This document shows, piece after piece, positions 1 to 10,598 of a DNA stretch of 64,000 nt. Source of the stretch: Salvia splendens (Eukaryota; Streptophyta; Magnoliopsida; Lamiales; Lamiaceae); NCBI RefSeq assembly GCF_004379255.2, contig NC_056050.1, positions 18,841,514 through 18,905,513 on the forward strand. The letters run 5' to 3'. The notes below the pieces were generated by a model that saw nothing but the letters and a program-made list of their open reading frames with translations, was not told the DNA's origin and ran no database searches. The first letter of the stretch is position 1. Each line of letters opens with the position of its first letter. The translations under genes and the position numbers were made by a program.

Positions 1-3000
1 TAAGGCCATTCTCACATTGAATGCCTTGCCTAGCTCGTATGACCAGCTAAGTGATGCAATTATCTATGGAAGAGATAAACCTATCACCTATGCAGAAGTC
101 TATTCAGCCTTGATGGCCAAAGAACTCCAGAAGACAGCCAACAGAGGCTCTGCAAGCTCCAATGTTCAAGCTGCAGAGGCCTTGAATGTGAAGAAGTTCA
201 AGAAGCAGAACTTCAAGAAACCCTCAAGTTCTGATGCTCAGAAGGAAACCAGAGCTTGCTATTGGTGCAAGAAACCTGGACATTTGAAGAAAGATTGTCA
301 TGCATGGAAGAGAAAGATAGCCTCTGAGGGACACAACCAATCTGATTGTGTGGAGAGTGCTGATCCCCCGGCTCAACTCATGAATATTAGTGACAGTGGG
401 GTCAGTCATAGGTGGATTATGGACTCAGGGTGCAGCTTCCATATGTGCCCAAATAGGAGCTGGTTTCATGACCTTCAAGAAGCAGCCGGCACTGTGGTGC
501 TGGGTAATAATCACATTTGTCAGATCAGAGGAATAGGGAAGGTAAAGCTAAGCCTACAAGATGGCTCTATAAAGATCCTAACTGGGGTGAGGTATATTCC
601 AGAAGTGAAGAGGAATCTCATCTCATTGGGAATGCTGGAGCAGAAAGGGTTCACCATATTGATGAGTCAAGGAAAATTGTTTGTTAAATCTGGAGATGCA
701 GTGATGATGGAGGCTGACAGAGAGCATATTCTCTATTATCTGAAGGCTAAGGCTGTTGATGGAGAAAGCAATGCAGTGTCAGATGATTCCATAATGCTAT
801 GGCACAAGAGATTGGGCCACCCAGCTGAAGGAAGCTTGAAAGAACTCATCAAGAAGGGTCTGATCTCTGGAGATTTCAACAAGATGAACCCCTGTGAGCA
901 TTGTATACTTGGAAAGGCTAAGAAGGCACCCTATCCTACAGGTATTCACTCTTCTACAGCCCCTTTAGACTACATACATAGTGATCTTTGGGGGCCTTCA
1001 CCGGTGTGTTCAATTGGTGGAGGAAAGTATTATCTAGCTATCATTGATGACTATACAAGGAAGTTGTGGGTATATATTCTTAAAGAAAAATCTGAAACAC
1101 TCACAAAGTTCAAGATATGGTGTAAGGAGGTTGAGCTAGAGAAGGGTAGAAGTGTTAAATGCTTAAGAACAGACAATGGCCTAGAGTTCTTGTCTGCTGA
1201 GTTTGATCTGTTTTGTAAAGAGAAGGGTATGAAGAGGCATAGGACTGTTCCTGGTAATCCTCAGCAAAATGGTGTTGTGGAGAGGATGAATAGGACAATC
1301 CTAGAGAGGGTGAGGTGCCTACTTCTTGGTTCTGGTTTGAGCAGCAGATTCTGGGGTGAGGCTGTGTATACAGCAGCCTATCTCATCAATAAATGCCCAT
1401 CTACTGCCCTGAAATCTGAAACTCCTGATTACATGTGGAATGGAGCTCATAGTGACTACTCAAAGTACAAGGTGTTTGGGTGTGTGGCCTATGCTCATGC
1501 TAGGCAAAGCAAGCTTGAAGCTAGGGCTCTGAAATGTATTATGTTGGGGTATCAGAGGGGTGTTAAGGGGTATAGGCTCTGGTGTATTGAGCCCGGTAAG
1601 CAGAAGGTCTTGGTGAGTAGGGATGTGGTGTTCTTGGAGGATCAGATGCCATACCTGAAAGATAAGTTGGACTCCAGTGAAGATGAGGGTGATTTCTTCA
1701 AGGTGGAGCCTGTGGGGGTTGGCCTAGGAGCAGGTGGAGTTATTGACTCAGGGAGTGAGTCTGATTCAGATAAAGAAGAGGCTCCAACTCAGGGCAACCA
1801 GGCTGGTGAGTCTATATCAGACTCTATCAGAGACTATCAGCTTGCAAGGGACAGAGTTAGAAGAGAAACAAGGCCACCAACAAAGTTCTCTGATGTTGTG
1901 TATTATGCTCTGTGTGCAGCTGAAAGTATTGATGGCGCAGATCCACTCACATATAAAGAAGCTATGCAGAGTAAAGATAGAGAAAGATGGATTGAAGCCA
2001 TGAATGAGGAAATAGAGTCTTTACTCAAGAACAAAACATGGATTTTGGTGGACAAATCCAAGCTGAGTACAGATGGTAAGGAAAGGAGGCTGGTAAGCTG
2101 TAAGTGGTTGTTTAAAAGAAAGATTGAGACCACTGATAAGGACAGAGTCAGGTTCAAGGCAAGGCTGGTGGCTAGAGGCTTTACACAGCAGGAGGGTATC
2201 GATTTCAATGAAGTGTTTGCACCTGTTGTGAAGCACACTTCAATTAGGATCCTATTGGCTGTGGTGAATCAGCTTGACTGGGAGCTACAACAGCTTGATG
2301 TGAAGACAGCCTTCCTAAATGGAGATCTAGAGGAAACTATCTTCATGGAACAGCCAGAGGGCTATGTGAAGATTGGAGAAGAAGGCAAGGTGTGCCTGTT
2401 ACAGAAAAGTCTTTATGGACTTAAGCAAAGTCCTAGACAGTGGAATAAGAAGTTTGATGCACAGATGAAGAAGATTGGCTTCTCCAAGTCAGAATATGAT
2501 GATTGCATTTACATCAAGAAGGCAGGCAAGACTCCCATTGCCTACCTATTATTCTATGTGGATGATATGCTACTTGCAGGGCCTTCTATGACAGAAATTC
2601 AGAAAGTTAAACAAGATCTGAAGTCAAGCTTTGAAATGAAGGATCTAGGAGAGTCAAGGAAGATCCTAGGCATACATATTCAGAGAGATAGAGGCTGCAA
2701 GAAGCTGTGGATGCTGCAAACTGACTATATTGAGAAAGTTTTGCAGAGATTCAAAATGGAAAATGCAAAAGCTGCATCAACTCCTCTGTCCCAGAGTTTT
2801 AAGCTTTCAAAGGAGCAGGCCCCTAAAACTAAGCAAGAGGCTGATGAGATGGAGGCTATCCCTTATGCTAGTGTGGTTGGAAGTGTTATGTATACTATGA
2901 TTTGTACAAGACCAGATCTTGCTCATGCTATCTCAGTGACTAGCAGATACATGGCAGACCCGGGGAAGGAGCATTGGAATGCTCTTAAGTGGATATTGAG

Positions 3001-3625
3001 GTACATGAAGTCAACTAAGGACTGGGGGATTGTCTTCAATGGCTGGGAAGGTGAATCTGAGGAGGTTGTGCAGGGCTATTGTGATGCAGACTATGCTGCA
3101 AACCTGGACAACAGAAAGTCCCAAACAGGTTATCTTTTTACCATGTTTGGAACTGTAATCAGCTGGAAATCAGGGTTGCAAAGTGTTGTTGCTCTCTCAA
3201 CAACAGAATCAGAGTATATAGCTCTCACTGCAGCTGTACAGGAGAGCTTTTGGATTCAGGGAGTGATTTCTGACTTTGGTTTTGACCAAAAGACAATGGT
3301 GATTCATTGTGACAGCAGCTCAGCTATGTGCTTGGCTAAACATCCGGGTTTTCATGAAAGGAGCAAGCACATAGACATAAAGTTGCATTTTATTCGAGAT
3401 GAGATCGAAAAGGGGAGAGTGAAGGTGATTAAGATTAACACCTTGCACAATCCGGCTGACATGCTAACAAAGTCTCTAGGTAGAGACAAGTTTGATCATT
3501 GCAAGAAGTTGATCAATGTTTGTGCAAGAACTGAGATGAGCCCTCAGGTGGAGAATTGTAATAATGGAGTGCTCATTTCAGTTGGAAGAAGAAGGCAGAA
3601 GTTCGGTAAGGAAGCTCGGCTTTGA
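1..3625 (+). CDS. Ty1/copia gag-pol polyprotein, 5' end outside window
   Basis: The frame is open from the left window edge to a TGA at 3623-3625, about 1,200 codons without a lesion. Counting from the TTG at 17 as residue 1, I see a Gag zinc knuckle (C81-x2-C84-x4-H89-x4-C94), a protease active site DSG at 136-138, the integrase HHCC finger (H263, H268, C293, C296), the integrase catalytic triad D323, D386 and E422, reverse transcriptase YVDD at 847-850 and an RNase H region near the C terminus. The domain order PR-IN-RT-RH is diagnostic of Ty1/copia, and the RT resembles the Tork/Tnt1 group. The N-terminal Gag lies upstream of the window. Because the frame is undamaged, this copy could still be functional or only recently silenced. 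The product would act in cytoplasmic particles and then in the nucleus. Confidence 0.95.
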   Translation, partial: KAILTLNALPSSYDQLSDAIIYGRDKPITYAEVYSALMAKELQKTANRGSASSNVQAAEALNVKKFKKQNFKKPSSSDAQKETRACYWCKKPGHLKKDCHAWKRKIASEGHNQSDCVESADPPAQLMNISDSGVSHRWIMDSGCSFHMCPNRSWFHDLQEAAGTVVLGNNHICQIRGIGKVKLSLQDGSIKILTGVRYIPEVKRNLISLGMLEQKGFTILMSQGKLFVKSGDAVMMEADREHILYYLKAKAVDGESNAVSDDSIMLWHKRLGHPAEGSLKELIKKGLISGDFNKMNPCEHCILGKAKKAPYPTGIHSSTAPLDYIHSDLWGPSPVCSIGGGKYYLAIIDDYTRKLWVYILKEKSETLTKFKIWCKEVELEKGRSVKCLRTDNGLEFLSAEFDLFCKEKGMKRHRTVPGNPQQNGVVERMNRTILERVRCLLLGSGLSSRFWGEAVYTAAYLINKCPSTALKSETPDYMWNGAHSDYSKYKVFGCVAYAHARQSKLEARALKCIMLGYQRGVKGYRLWCIEPGKQKVLVSRDVVFLEDQMPYLKDKLDSSEDEGDFFKVEPVGVGLGAGGVIDSGSESDSDKEEAPTQGNQAGESISDSIRDYQLARDRVRRETRPPTKFSDVVYYALCAAESIDGADPLTYKEAMQSKDRERWIEAMNEEIESLLKNKTWILVDKSKLSTDGKERRLVSCKWLFKRKIETTDKDRVRFKARLVARGFTQQEGIDFNEVFAPVVKHTSIRILLAVVNQLDWELQQLDVKTAFLNGDLEETIFMEQPEGYVKIGEEGKVCLLQKSLYGLKQSPRQWNKKFDAQMKKIGFSKSEYDDCIYIKKAGKTPIAYLLFYVDDMLLAGPSMTEIQKVKQDLKSSFEMKDLGESRKILGIHIQRDRGCKKLWMLQTDYIEKVLQRFKMENAKAASTPLSQSFKLSKEQAPKTKQEADEMEAIPYASVVGSVMYTMICTRPDLAHAISVTSRYMADPGKEHWNALKWILRYMKSTKDWGIVFNGWEGESEEVVQGYCDADYAANLDNRKSQTGYLFTMFGTVISWKSGLQSVVALSTTESEYIALTAAVQESFWIQGVISDFGFDQKTMVIHCDSSSAMCLAKHPGFHERSKHIDIKLHFIRDEIEKGRVKVIKINTLHNPADMLTKSLGRDKFDHCKKLINVCARTEMSPQVENCNNGVLISVGRRRQKFGKEARL

Positions 3626-3998
3626 GCTGGAATGAGCCGAGAAGAGAGTTCGGTATTGAGCCGAGAAGGAAGAAGCAACCAGTTCGGTCTGAGCCGAGAA
3701 GGAAGAAGCAGTTAGTTAGCCGAGGTGTAGCGGTTATTCTTCTTGTTTTCTTGATTCTTGTTGTAGTTAGTTAGTAGCAGTTGCTACTTGTTTGTAGAGC
3801 TTTAAATAGCTCAAATCCGTGTATGTAGTTTAGAGTAGTTTAATCAATAAAGAGTTTTCCAGTTTCTCTCCAAGATTATCATCTTCAATACTCAAAGTGT
3901 GAGTGTGTGTGTTTCTGCAGTGTGTGATCTCATACAACACTGAGTGTGTGTGTGATCTTCTTGAGTGTGTGAAAGCCTTGTGTGCGTAAATCCCAACA
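3557..3998 (+). repeat. 3' LTR of the copia element
   Basis: A purine-rich tract (AGGTGGAGAA) at about 3546-3555 precedes TGTAATAATGG, and the repeat ends ...TCCCAACA at 3998, giving a TG...CA LTR of about 442 bp. It contains GAGCCGAGAAG repeats, an AATAAA signal near 3846 and GTGTGTG tracts near its end. The polyprotein stop lies about 70 bp inside this LTR. The 5' LTR is outside the window, so boundaries rest on terminal motifs only. Confidence 0.7.
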
Positions 3999-4897
3999 GC
4001 TATACATATGTGAATTAAAACATGTTTCATTAGTTTATAAATAAGTGAATATGGAGAAGTTGTATATACCTTCGAGTACTTAATTATCTACGGGAAAATT
4101 AGTTTGATCTTAACTGGTAATTTAAAAACATAGTATTATATTTGGATGACTTAATTGATGGAATGATCAATCTCTTGATTTAAAAATCTGAACTCATACC
4201 TAACACTTCTTGGTAGCTACATCAATATTTGTAATATTTAAAAAATGGGAAAGGCCACAATAATTTGAGATGGAAGAAAGACAGTAGGGGGTGATTTTTT
4301 TTTCTTTTTAAGTTTTCAATTTTTATTATTTCCTACATGTATGAAGTGTATTAATTTTTTCTAGTAGATAATGATTTTAATGCGGCGAATGATTGATATT
4401 TAGAGCTCTATGATTGGAAAGCGAAAATTGTTGTTTGGTTATTTATTATTTGAAAATAGTGGTTGATAAGAAAATACACTTTTGTAGTTAATCTGAAATA
4501 CGGTTGTTTAACTTCAACTAAGTATTTTGAAATAGAAAAACTCTATAAAGACGTATCAGAAGAGTATTTGAAAGTTGAAACTTTTACAAAAATTTTAATA
4601 TAATTAATTAAGTAGGATTGACCCAAAATTTAATGAACTGAATCGATTAATATCCCTATTTACGAGAGATCGTGCATCATCACAGCATTGACTTGTATTA
4701 AACTTACTAATCAACAATTATAATAATTAATTATTGTAATCTATGCTGCATAGACGTGCTACCATGGCTAACTGAATCTAGCCAAGTTGCTGGTGATTCA
4801 GCTGGATTCCCGGTCAAACCATATATAGCTTCACGAAAGTATATATTCGTATTGCTGCTAAAGGATTAATTAATTACACTTTTTCTACCTGTACTAA
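3999..4897. other. AT-rich intergenic spacer
   Basis: No convincing ORF, RNA gene or repeat boundary is visible between the copia LTR and the first Harbinger element. Confidence 0.6.
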
Positions 4898-6837
4898 GAG
4901 CACTCACAACGGTGGGCTGCGCTCGCGACGCTGGCACGGCGCTGCTCGATTCATCGAGCACGTCAGTGCTAGCGAGCAGGCGACGTGGCAGCGTATGATT
5001 GGCCAACGGCATATCCGTTGGAAATTTTTTTATTTTTTTAAATAAAAAATAATACCAAAAAAAAATTCCAATCCCAAAAAAATGCCCGTTTTTTGCCCAT
5101 TTTTATGTATTTTTATTATTATTATTTTTTCCCCAAAATCATCTATAAATACACACATTTATCATCCATTTTTCACATCAAATCATCTCTCATTCATCTA
5201 TCATTCATATTTTTCATACAGCTTATCTACACCTTCATCTCTCACTCAAAACCTCAAATGGATTTCACCCATCTCATTGCGGAAGAGGAGCGCGAAGAAC
5301 AAGAATACTACGAACAGCGAATACCCCCGCCCCTCCTCCTCAACCAACTAGATCAACTCGCCGCTACATCCATCGTGACCGGGAGGGAGCCCACGAAAGG
5401 CTCGTTGCCGACTATTTTGCCGACCCGCCGCGGTTTCTGGCAGATTACTTTAGGCACCGTTTTCGCATGTCAAAGCTCTTGTTTATTCGTATTGTCTACA
5501 CATTGTCAGCCCGTGTTGAATTCTTCCAAACAGGTCCAGATGCAGCCGATCGGCAAAGTATCTCGGTGTTGCAGAAGTGTACGTGTGCCATCCGACAACT
5601 CGCTACTGGGCAAACGGTCGACCTCTTCGACAAGTATTTTCATGTCGGTGAGTCCACTGGAATCCTTTGTTTGAAATTTTTTTACGAGGGCGTTCGTACA
5701 GCTTTCGGTGATGAATTCCTTCGGGCACCCACCACCGATGATTGCCAACGGTTGCTTCGTCTTCACGAATCAGTCCATGGCTTTCCCGGAATGCTTGGCA
5801 GCATTGACTGCATGCATTGGAGGTGGAAGAATTGCCCGACTGCTTGGAGGGGGCAACACTTAAGCGGCCACAAAGGCGACGGCCCAACACTTATCCTTGA
5901 AGCGGTCGCCGACTACCGCCTATGGATTTGGCATGCATATTTCGGCGTTGCCGGATCCAACAACGACTTGAACGTGCTCTATTCTTCACCCCTCTTCAAT
6001 GATGTGTTGAATGGTGTAGCACCGGCGATCAACATCACCGTCAACGGAAATACATACCACATGTGTTACTATCTCGCTGATGGTATCTACCCAAGGTTGT
6101 CGACTTTCGTGAAGACCCTCAGCAACCCGCAAGACCCGAGACGGGTTCTTTTTGCGCAGCGTCAAGAGTCCGCGTGAAAAGACGTCGAAAGAGCCCTTGG
6201 GGTCCTTCAAGCCCGATTTAACATTGTGAAGGCCCCGGCTCGGCTGTGGTACGTGAATAATATCGCCGACATCATGTACACGTGTATTATCTTACACAAC
6301 ATGATTATAGCCGACGAAGGACCGAGGGCGGCTAGTTTCTACGACGAGGATGAAGCCGGAAGCTCAACCGCGAGGTCTCCCCCACGCCGAGGTGTGCATA
6401 CGACGGTGGGTGAGAGGATCGAAACAAGGCACACAATGCGCGATATCCGAAACTACGTTGAGCTACAAGAAGACCTAATCAAACACATGTGGGCGAAATT
6501 CGGCAACGAGTAGTGGGTTTTTTTAATTTTACGAATTTAATTATGTAATTTTTAATTTTTAGGAGTTTAATTATGAAAATTTTAATTTTTAGGATTTTAA
6601 TTATGTTATTTTTAATTTTTAATGTATTTTGTAATATTATTCCGGGTATGTGTAATGTATTTTAATTTTGTGAAAATGTTTTTTTTTTAAATTGAATAAT
6701 GGAATGGTGGGACCCTGATGCTCGTCCTTGCGGAAGAGCACAGCTGTGGGTGTTGTGCTCTTACCTAAGAGCAGGCAGAAAAAGTGGCGATGAGCCCACA
6801 ACCGTGCTCGTTGGCAAGAGCACGGTTGTGGGTGCTC
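4898..6837 (+). mobile_element. PIF/Harbinger DNA transposon, copy 1
   Basis: The left end GAGCACTCACAACGG and the right end, read in reverse complement as GAGCACCCACAACCG, form terminal inverted repeats. TAA lies immediately outside both ends (4895-4897 and 6838-6840), the 3-bp target duplication typical of the superfamily. The element is about 1.94 kb with a single transposase ORF. I see no second Myb/SANT-like ORF, although autonomous PIF/Harbinger elements usually have one. The right 120 bp are rich in short inverted repeats around GAGCACGG/CCGTGCTC. Confidence 0.9.
5258..6513 (+). pseudogene. Harbinger transposase (DDE_Tnp_4-like), broken
   Basis: Reading starts at ATG 5258 (MDFTHLIAEEEREEQEYY). 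Compared with copy 2 at 29068, about 31 bp are missing near 5317, which shifts the frame. The correct frame is then recovered and is clear from about 5467. Recognisable DDE-type blocks are GSIDCMHW (first Asp), AGSNNDLNVL (second Asp) and DVERALGVLQARF (Glu). A TGA at 6175-6177 interrupts the frame just before the third block; copy 2 has an Arg codon there. The C terminus ends at 6513. In intact relatives this protein cuts and pastes the element in the nucleus. This copy cannot make a full product. Confidence 0.9.
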
Positions 6838-6840
6838 TAA

Positions 6841-7867
6841 ACCTTCTATTTATGATACGACCATTATCCACTTATTCTCTCAAAGAATATCCATAGGATA
6901 TTCTATTTTATCATATATCTTCCTCTCTTTGTCTTGTTACTTATGGCATATTTCTTTTGGAAACAGATTTTTGATAGTGATGTTTAGTGGTTAAATGAAG
7001 AGAAGTAGGAGTGAGAAAAAAATAGGAAAGAGGATGAAATAAAAGTGAGATATATAACCTGTCACTTATAGTAGGACGACCTAAAAGGGAATATACATCA
7101 CTTATAATGGAACGGATGGAGTATTAGATTTGATTGACTCTATTTCACTAGGATATTATTCTATCCCACACATTATAAATATGTGTGAAGTATTACATAT
7201 CATTAGACATTGATCAATGAACGAATAATAAGTTTCCTACTCTTTTATCGTGTTTTATCGTTACAATCCCTAATCACTTCACGCGAAGTTTGCCGAGAAA
7301 ATCTCCCGTGCGTCGAGCACGAGGATCCACCGATCGTCGACCCAACTGGCCGCCGAGCTTAAACGCCACTGGACGTCCGATAAGCGAAAACACCCTTATC
7401 AATCTAGGTGAAAGAAAAAAGATAATACTTGTAAATTAACAAAAATATTGGTATTAAGTTATTTGTAATTTTTCGCCAATAATTGGTTCGGTATTAGTTA
7501 ACCTAAAACCGAATGACCTATTAAATATGGTTATGACAAGGAAATGATATGCTACACACCTTATGTGAGCACCGCACTCGTTCAAAGCACGTTTAACATT
7601 ATTCGTTTTGATTTATATATTTAGTTTGATTCTTGTACATTCAAAATTTTTATTGAGATTTTTAATTTCACAGAATTCATAAAAATCAAAGATCGAATTG
7701 TTACTTTATCCATTTACTTAAAGTGATAAAGGAAACGAGCAAATCGAGCTTTGATTTTTATGAATTTAGTGAAATTCACAATAACATTTTTTAATATAGA
7801 AAAATCAAACTAAATATAATAATCAAAACGAACAATGTTAAACGTACTTCGAACGAGTTGACATCTA
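6841..7867. other. Intergenic spacer with MITE remnant
   Basis: AT-rich sequence. At about 7040-7125 there is a run ending GGAACGGATGGAGTA that looks like the right end of a decayed CTCCCTCCGT-type MITE. Nothing else is supportable. Confidence 0.45.
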
Positions 7868-8064
7868 CTCCCTCCGTCTCACTCTAAGCGGAGCATTTTT
7901 ATAAAATCACGGGTAGTGTTGTTTTGTGAGTTAAGTGGAGAGAATAAAGCAAGAGAGAAAGAGAAAAAAAAAGAGAATGTGATGTTTCTATTTTTAGAAA
8001 TGTGTCTTTAGAGTGAGACATTTTCAAAAAGAAAAATGATTCACTTAGAATAGGACGAAGAGAA
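7868..8064. mobile_element. Stowaway-like MITE
   Basis: It starts CTCCCTCCGTCTCACTCTAAG and ends with an imperfect inverted copy (CTTAGAATAGGACGAAGAGAA). It is flanked by TA on each side and about 197 bp long, as for Tc1/mariner-derived Stowaway elements. Confidence 0.8.
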
Positions 8065-9120
8065 TATAACATAGACTGTTGACAATATAATTAGCAGTTA
8101 GCAATTTAAGATAATTAGCAACCTAAAACCACAAACAGTTGACAGTTTAGGATTTGGTTTGATTTACCTTTTTTTTTTTAAATCAAAGATAAACCAAATT
8201 ATATTTTATCAAATAGTAAATCAAACCCTATTTTCCGCCTAATCAAATTGTGAATACCCTTAGCTATACGTAAAGGTTCATTGACAAACTCGTTCAATTT
8301 CACCTAATATATTTATAATTTCAATTTCTGACCTTCAATTATGGAATTATTTATTCCATCGAGACTCCGAGGCAATTATGTTATCCAGTCCGACGAGGCA
8401 TTACGTATAATAGCTTAAATTGAACAATTTCATAAGCTCAACTTGTTAAGCATATCAATTGTTTATGTGCGGTGCATGTAATTATTGTTATTTATATGCA
8501 AAGTTGACGCATAAAAAATTATTACACACAATGTTCTAAATTTTAGTCGAAAATATAATTTTAGGTAATTTAGATAATTAATATTGATCTTATCTTTTAT
8601 ATGGACTAATACTTTTATGAAAAATTATGAAATAAATTTGAAGACTAAAAAAAAAGTTGACTTGATAGAGGTTAAATTTTTTCGCCGCCTTCATTTATGT
8701 TGATTTGTATATGTGTCGCGTTAAGGTTTGTTGGAGATTAGTCCATTATCTTTGTTCTTACTATATATTTATATTCATGGTTTACTGATATATGTTTGAA
8801 TTGTGATATAAATGACACAATTTCCACTAGTCATGCTATCATGTTATATTTTTCAAAGGGAGTAACATCGCTAGGTGTAATTTTAAAAATATTTTATTAT
8901 TATATTATAACCGCCATAATGCAAGGATAATATATTTACCAAAAAAAGACCATTTAACACAGTAGAATGTGTTTACTAAATTTGGTACTAATATCGAAGT
9001 TGACTAAAAATAGGGTTCAATTTAAAGGGGATGTTTATCCACCACACATAGCCTTGTAAACAATTGGAAAAGTCATGTTAATTTTTTAGTGCATGATTAG
9101 CATGACCACTTCTCTCCCTC
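8065..9120. other. AT-rich intergenic spacer upstream of CHX
   Basis: No gene or clear repeat boundary seen. A short stretch at about 8080-8220 has repeated TTAGCAAC/AGTTGACA motifs of unknown origin. Confidence 0.5.
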
Positions 9121-9122
9121 CC

Positions 9123-9130
9123 TATAAGTA
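9123..9130 (+). promoter_or_regulatory. Putative TATA box of the CHX gene
   Basis: TATAAGTA sits in a CT-rich context (TCTCTCCCTCCC upstream), followed by a CT-rich stretch resembling a plant 5' UTR. A possible 5' UTR donor is AAG|GTTTCT near 9287, and a matching acceptor (GGTGTAG|GTGCAAG) lies just before the CHX start codon. The first intron would then be about 1.3 kb and include a (GT)10 tract at 9331-9351. This is inference without transcript data. Confidence 0.35.
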
Positions 9131-9330
9131 GGCAGTGTAATTGATAAGCAATTCTACTCATCTCTCTCTATCTCTAAGCATAATATATCATTCTCCCACT
9201 ATCTTTGGAACTCTACCCTTTTTCCCTTCAGCAAATTAAGGGGCAAGTCTTGTCGCAGTCTTTCTCCTACATTTCCATTTGTTAAGGTTTCTAATTCTCT
9301 CTCAATATCTATAAATATACCTATAGAAAT

Positions 9331-9351
9331 GTGTGTGTGTGTGTGTGTGTG
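9331..9351 (+). repeat. (GT)n microsatellite
   Basis: About ten perfect GT units inside the region proposed as the 5' UTR intron of the CHX gene. Confidence 0.9.
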
Positions 9352-10598
9352 AGGAGCCATTTATGGAATTTTGGAGTTTCATGTGATATTTAGGTGACAG
9401 CCTTTTATGGAAATTCCTATGTTCTGCGTGGAGAATATTCTCCCATGATCAGTTGCAGTATATTTTATTTTTCATTCAACTCTATTTATTTTAATTAAAG
9501 ATACACTTGTTTTAATTATATACAGATATTTTATATATTCCGGGATTCCTTAGTGCGGAAGAGTGACACTTTGGATAAGAAATATTATTAGTATTTCAAA
9601 AACATAGAATTTGGACGTGTCTAATTAAATTTATACACGTAATTCTTTTGGGTCATAATTTAATTTAGAAAGGTGACAGGAACGTGATATATACCGGTGA
9701 ATTACTATATTTCAAGAATATAGAAAAATTTGATTTTCTAAAATTAGGTTGGCCAATTGCCTGTACGAGTAAAGTAATTGGGTAATTCGATCTTGCAAAA
9801 CTAATTCGGGAACTCAAAACAAAATAGTAGTGTATGCGAATAGATTACTTGATATGATTAGGTAAATCCTTAACGAGATTATTACTAGAGGAAACTTTTC
9901 ATGAGAGAAAAATAAAATATTAACATCGTCATTAAAGATATCCATTCTGAATTGTCGATTGATAACCAATATTGTAATATGTGACAATAATATTGGATTG
10001 AGAATTTGAGATCACATTTGTTAACCAGGTAAGACATGACATAAGCTGACAAAATTGGTAATACGAAAACTCGTATTATCCACATGCTTATGAATCACTG
10101 GTTAATAATTTTCAAAATCATTTATAAGTAACCACTACTAGTAATTCAGTTTTGTTTCTTGACTAAACTTTTACTCTCTTTTTTTTTTTTTCTATCTTTC
10201 CCCCCTAACATTCCAAATATGTGTACAATATTTCCTGGACCTTGAATAGAAAATAATAAGAAGGCAATCAATGGTAAGAATAATTAGCTATAGTATAATC
10301 GACCTTGTCGTGTCACACTTTTCCTTGAAAATTCTCGTAAATTAAGGCTAGAACTAGTGGAGGTACGTACTAATTCGAGTCAAAATGAACCATATGACAA
10401 TTATTCATTCTTTGCTCACACTTTCCTTTGTCATATTTACTGATTTTTTTGTGGCCACCTTCCACGTTGGATAGATGGTTGAGACAATTTTCGCCTTTGC
10501 ATTGTCACCTTAATTTCTTGTAAGCTCATACCGTTAAGCGTTATATATCACACTCTTTGATATAGTGTGTTGGTGATGGCTTGGTGTAGGTGCAAGTA

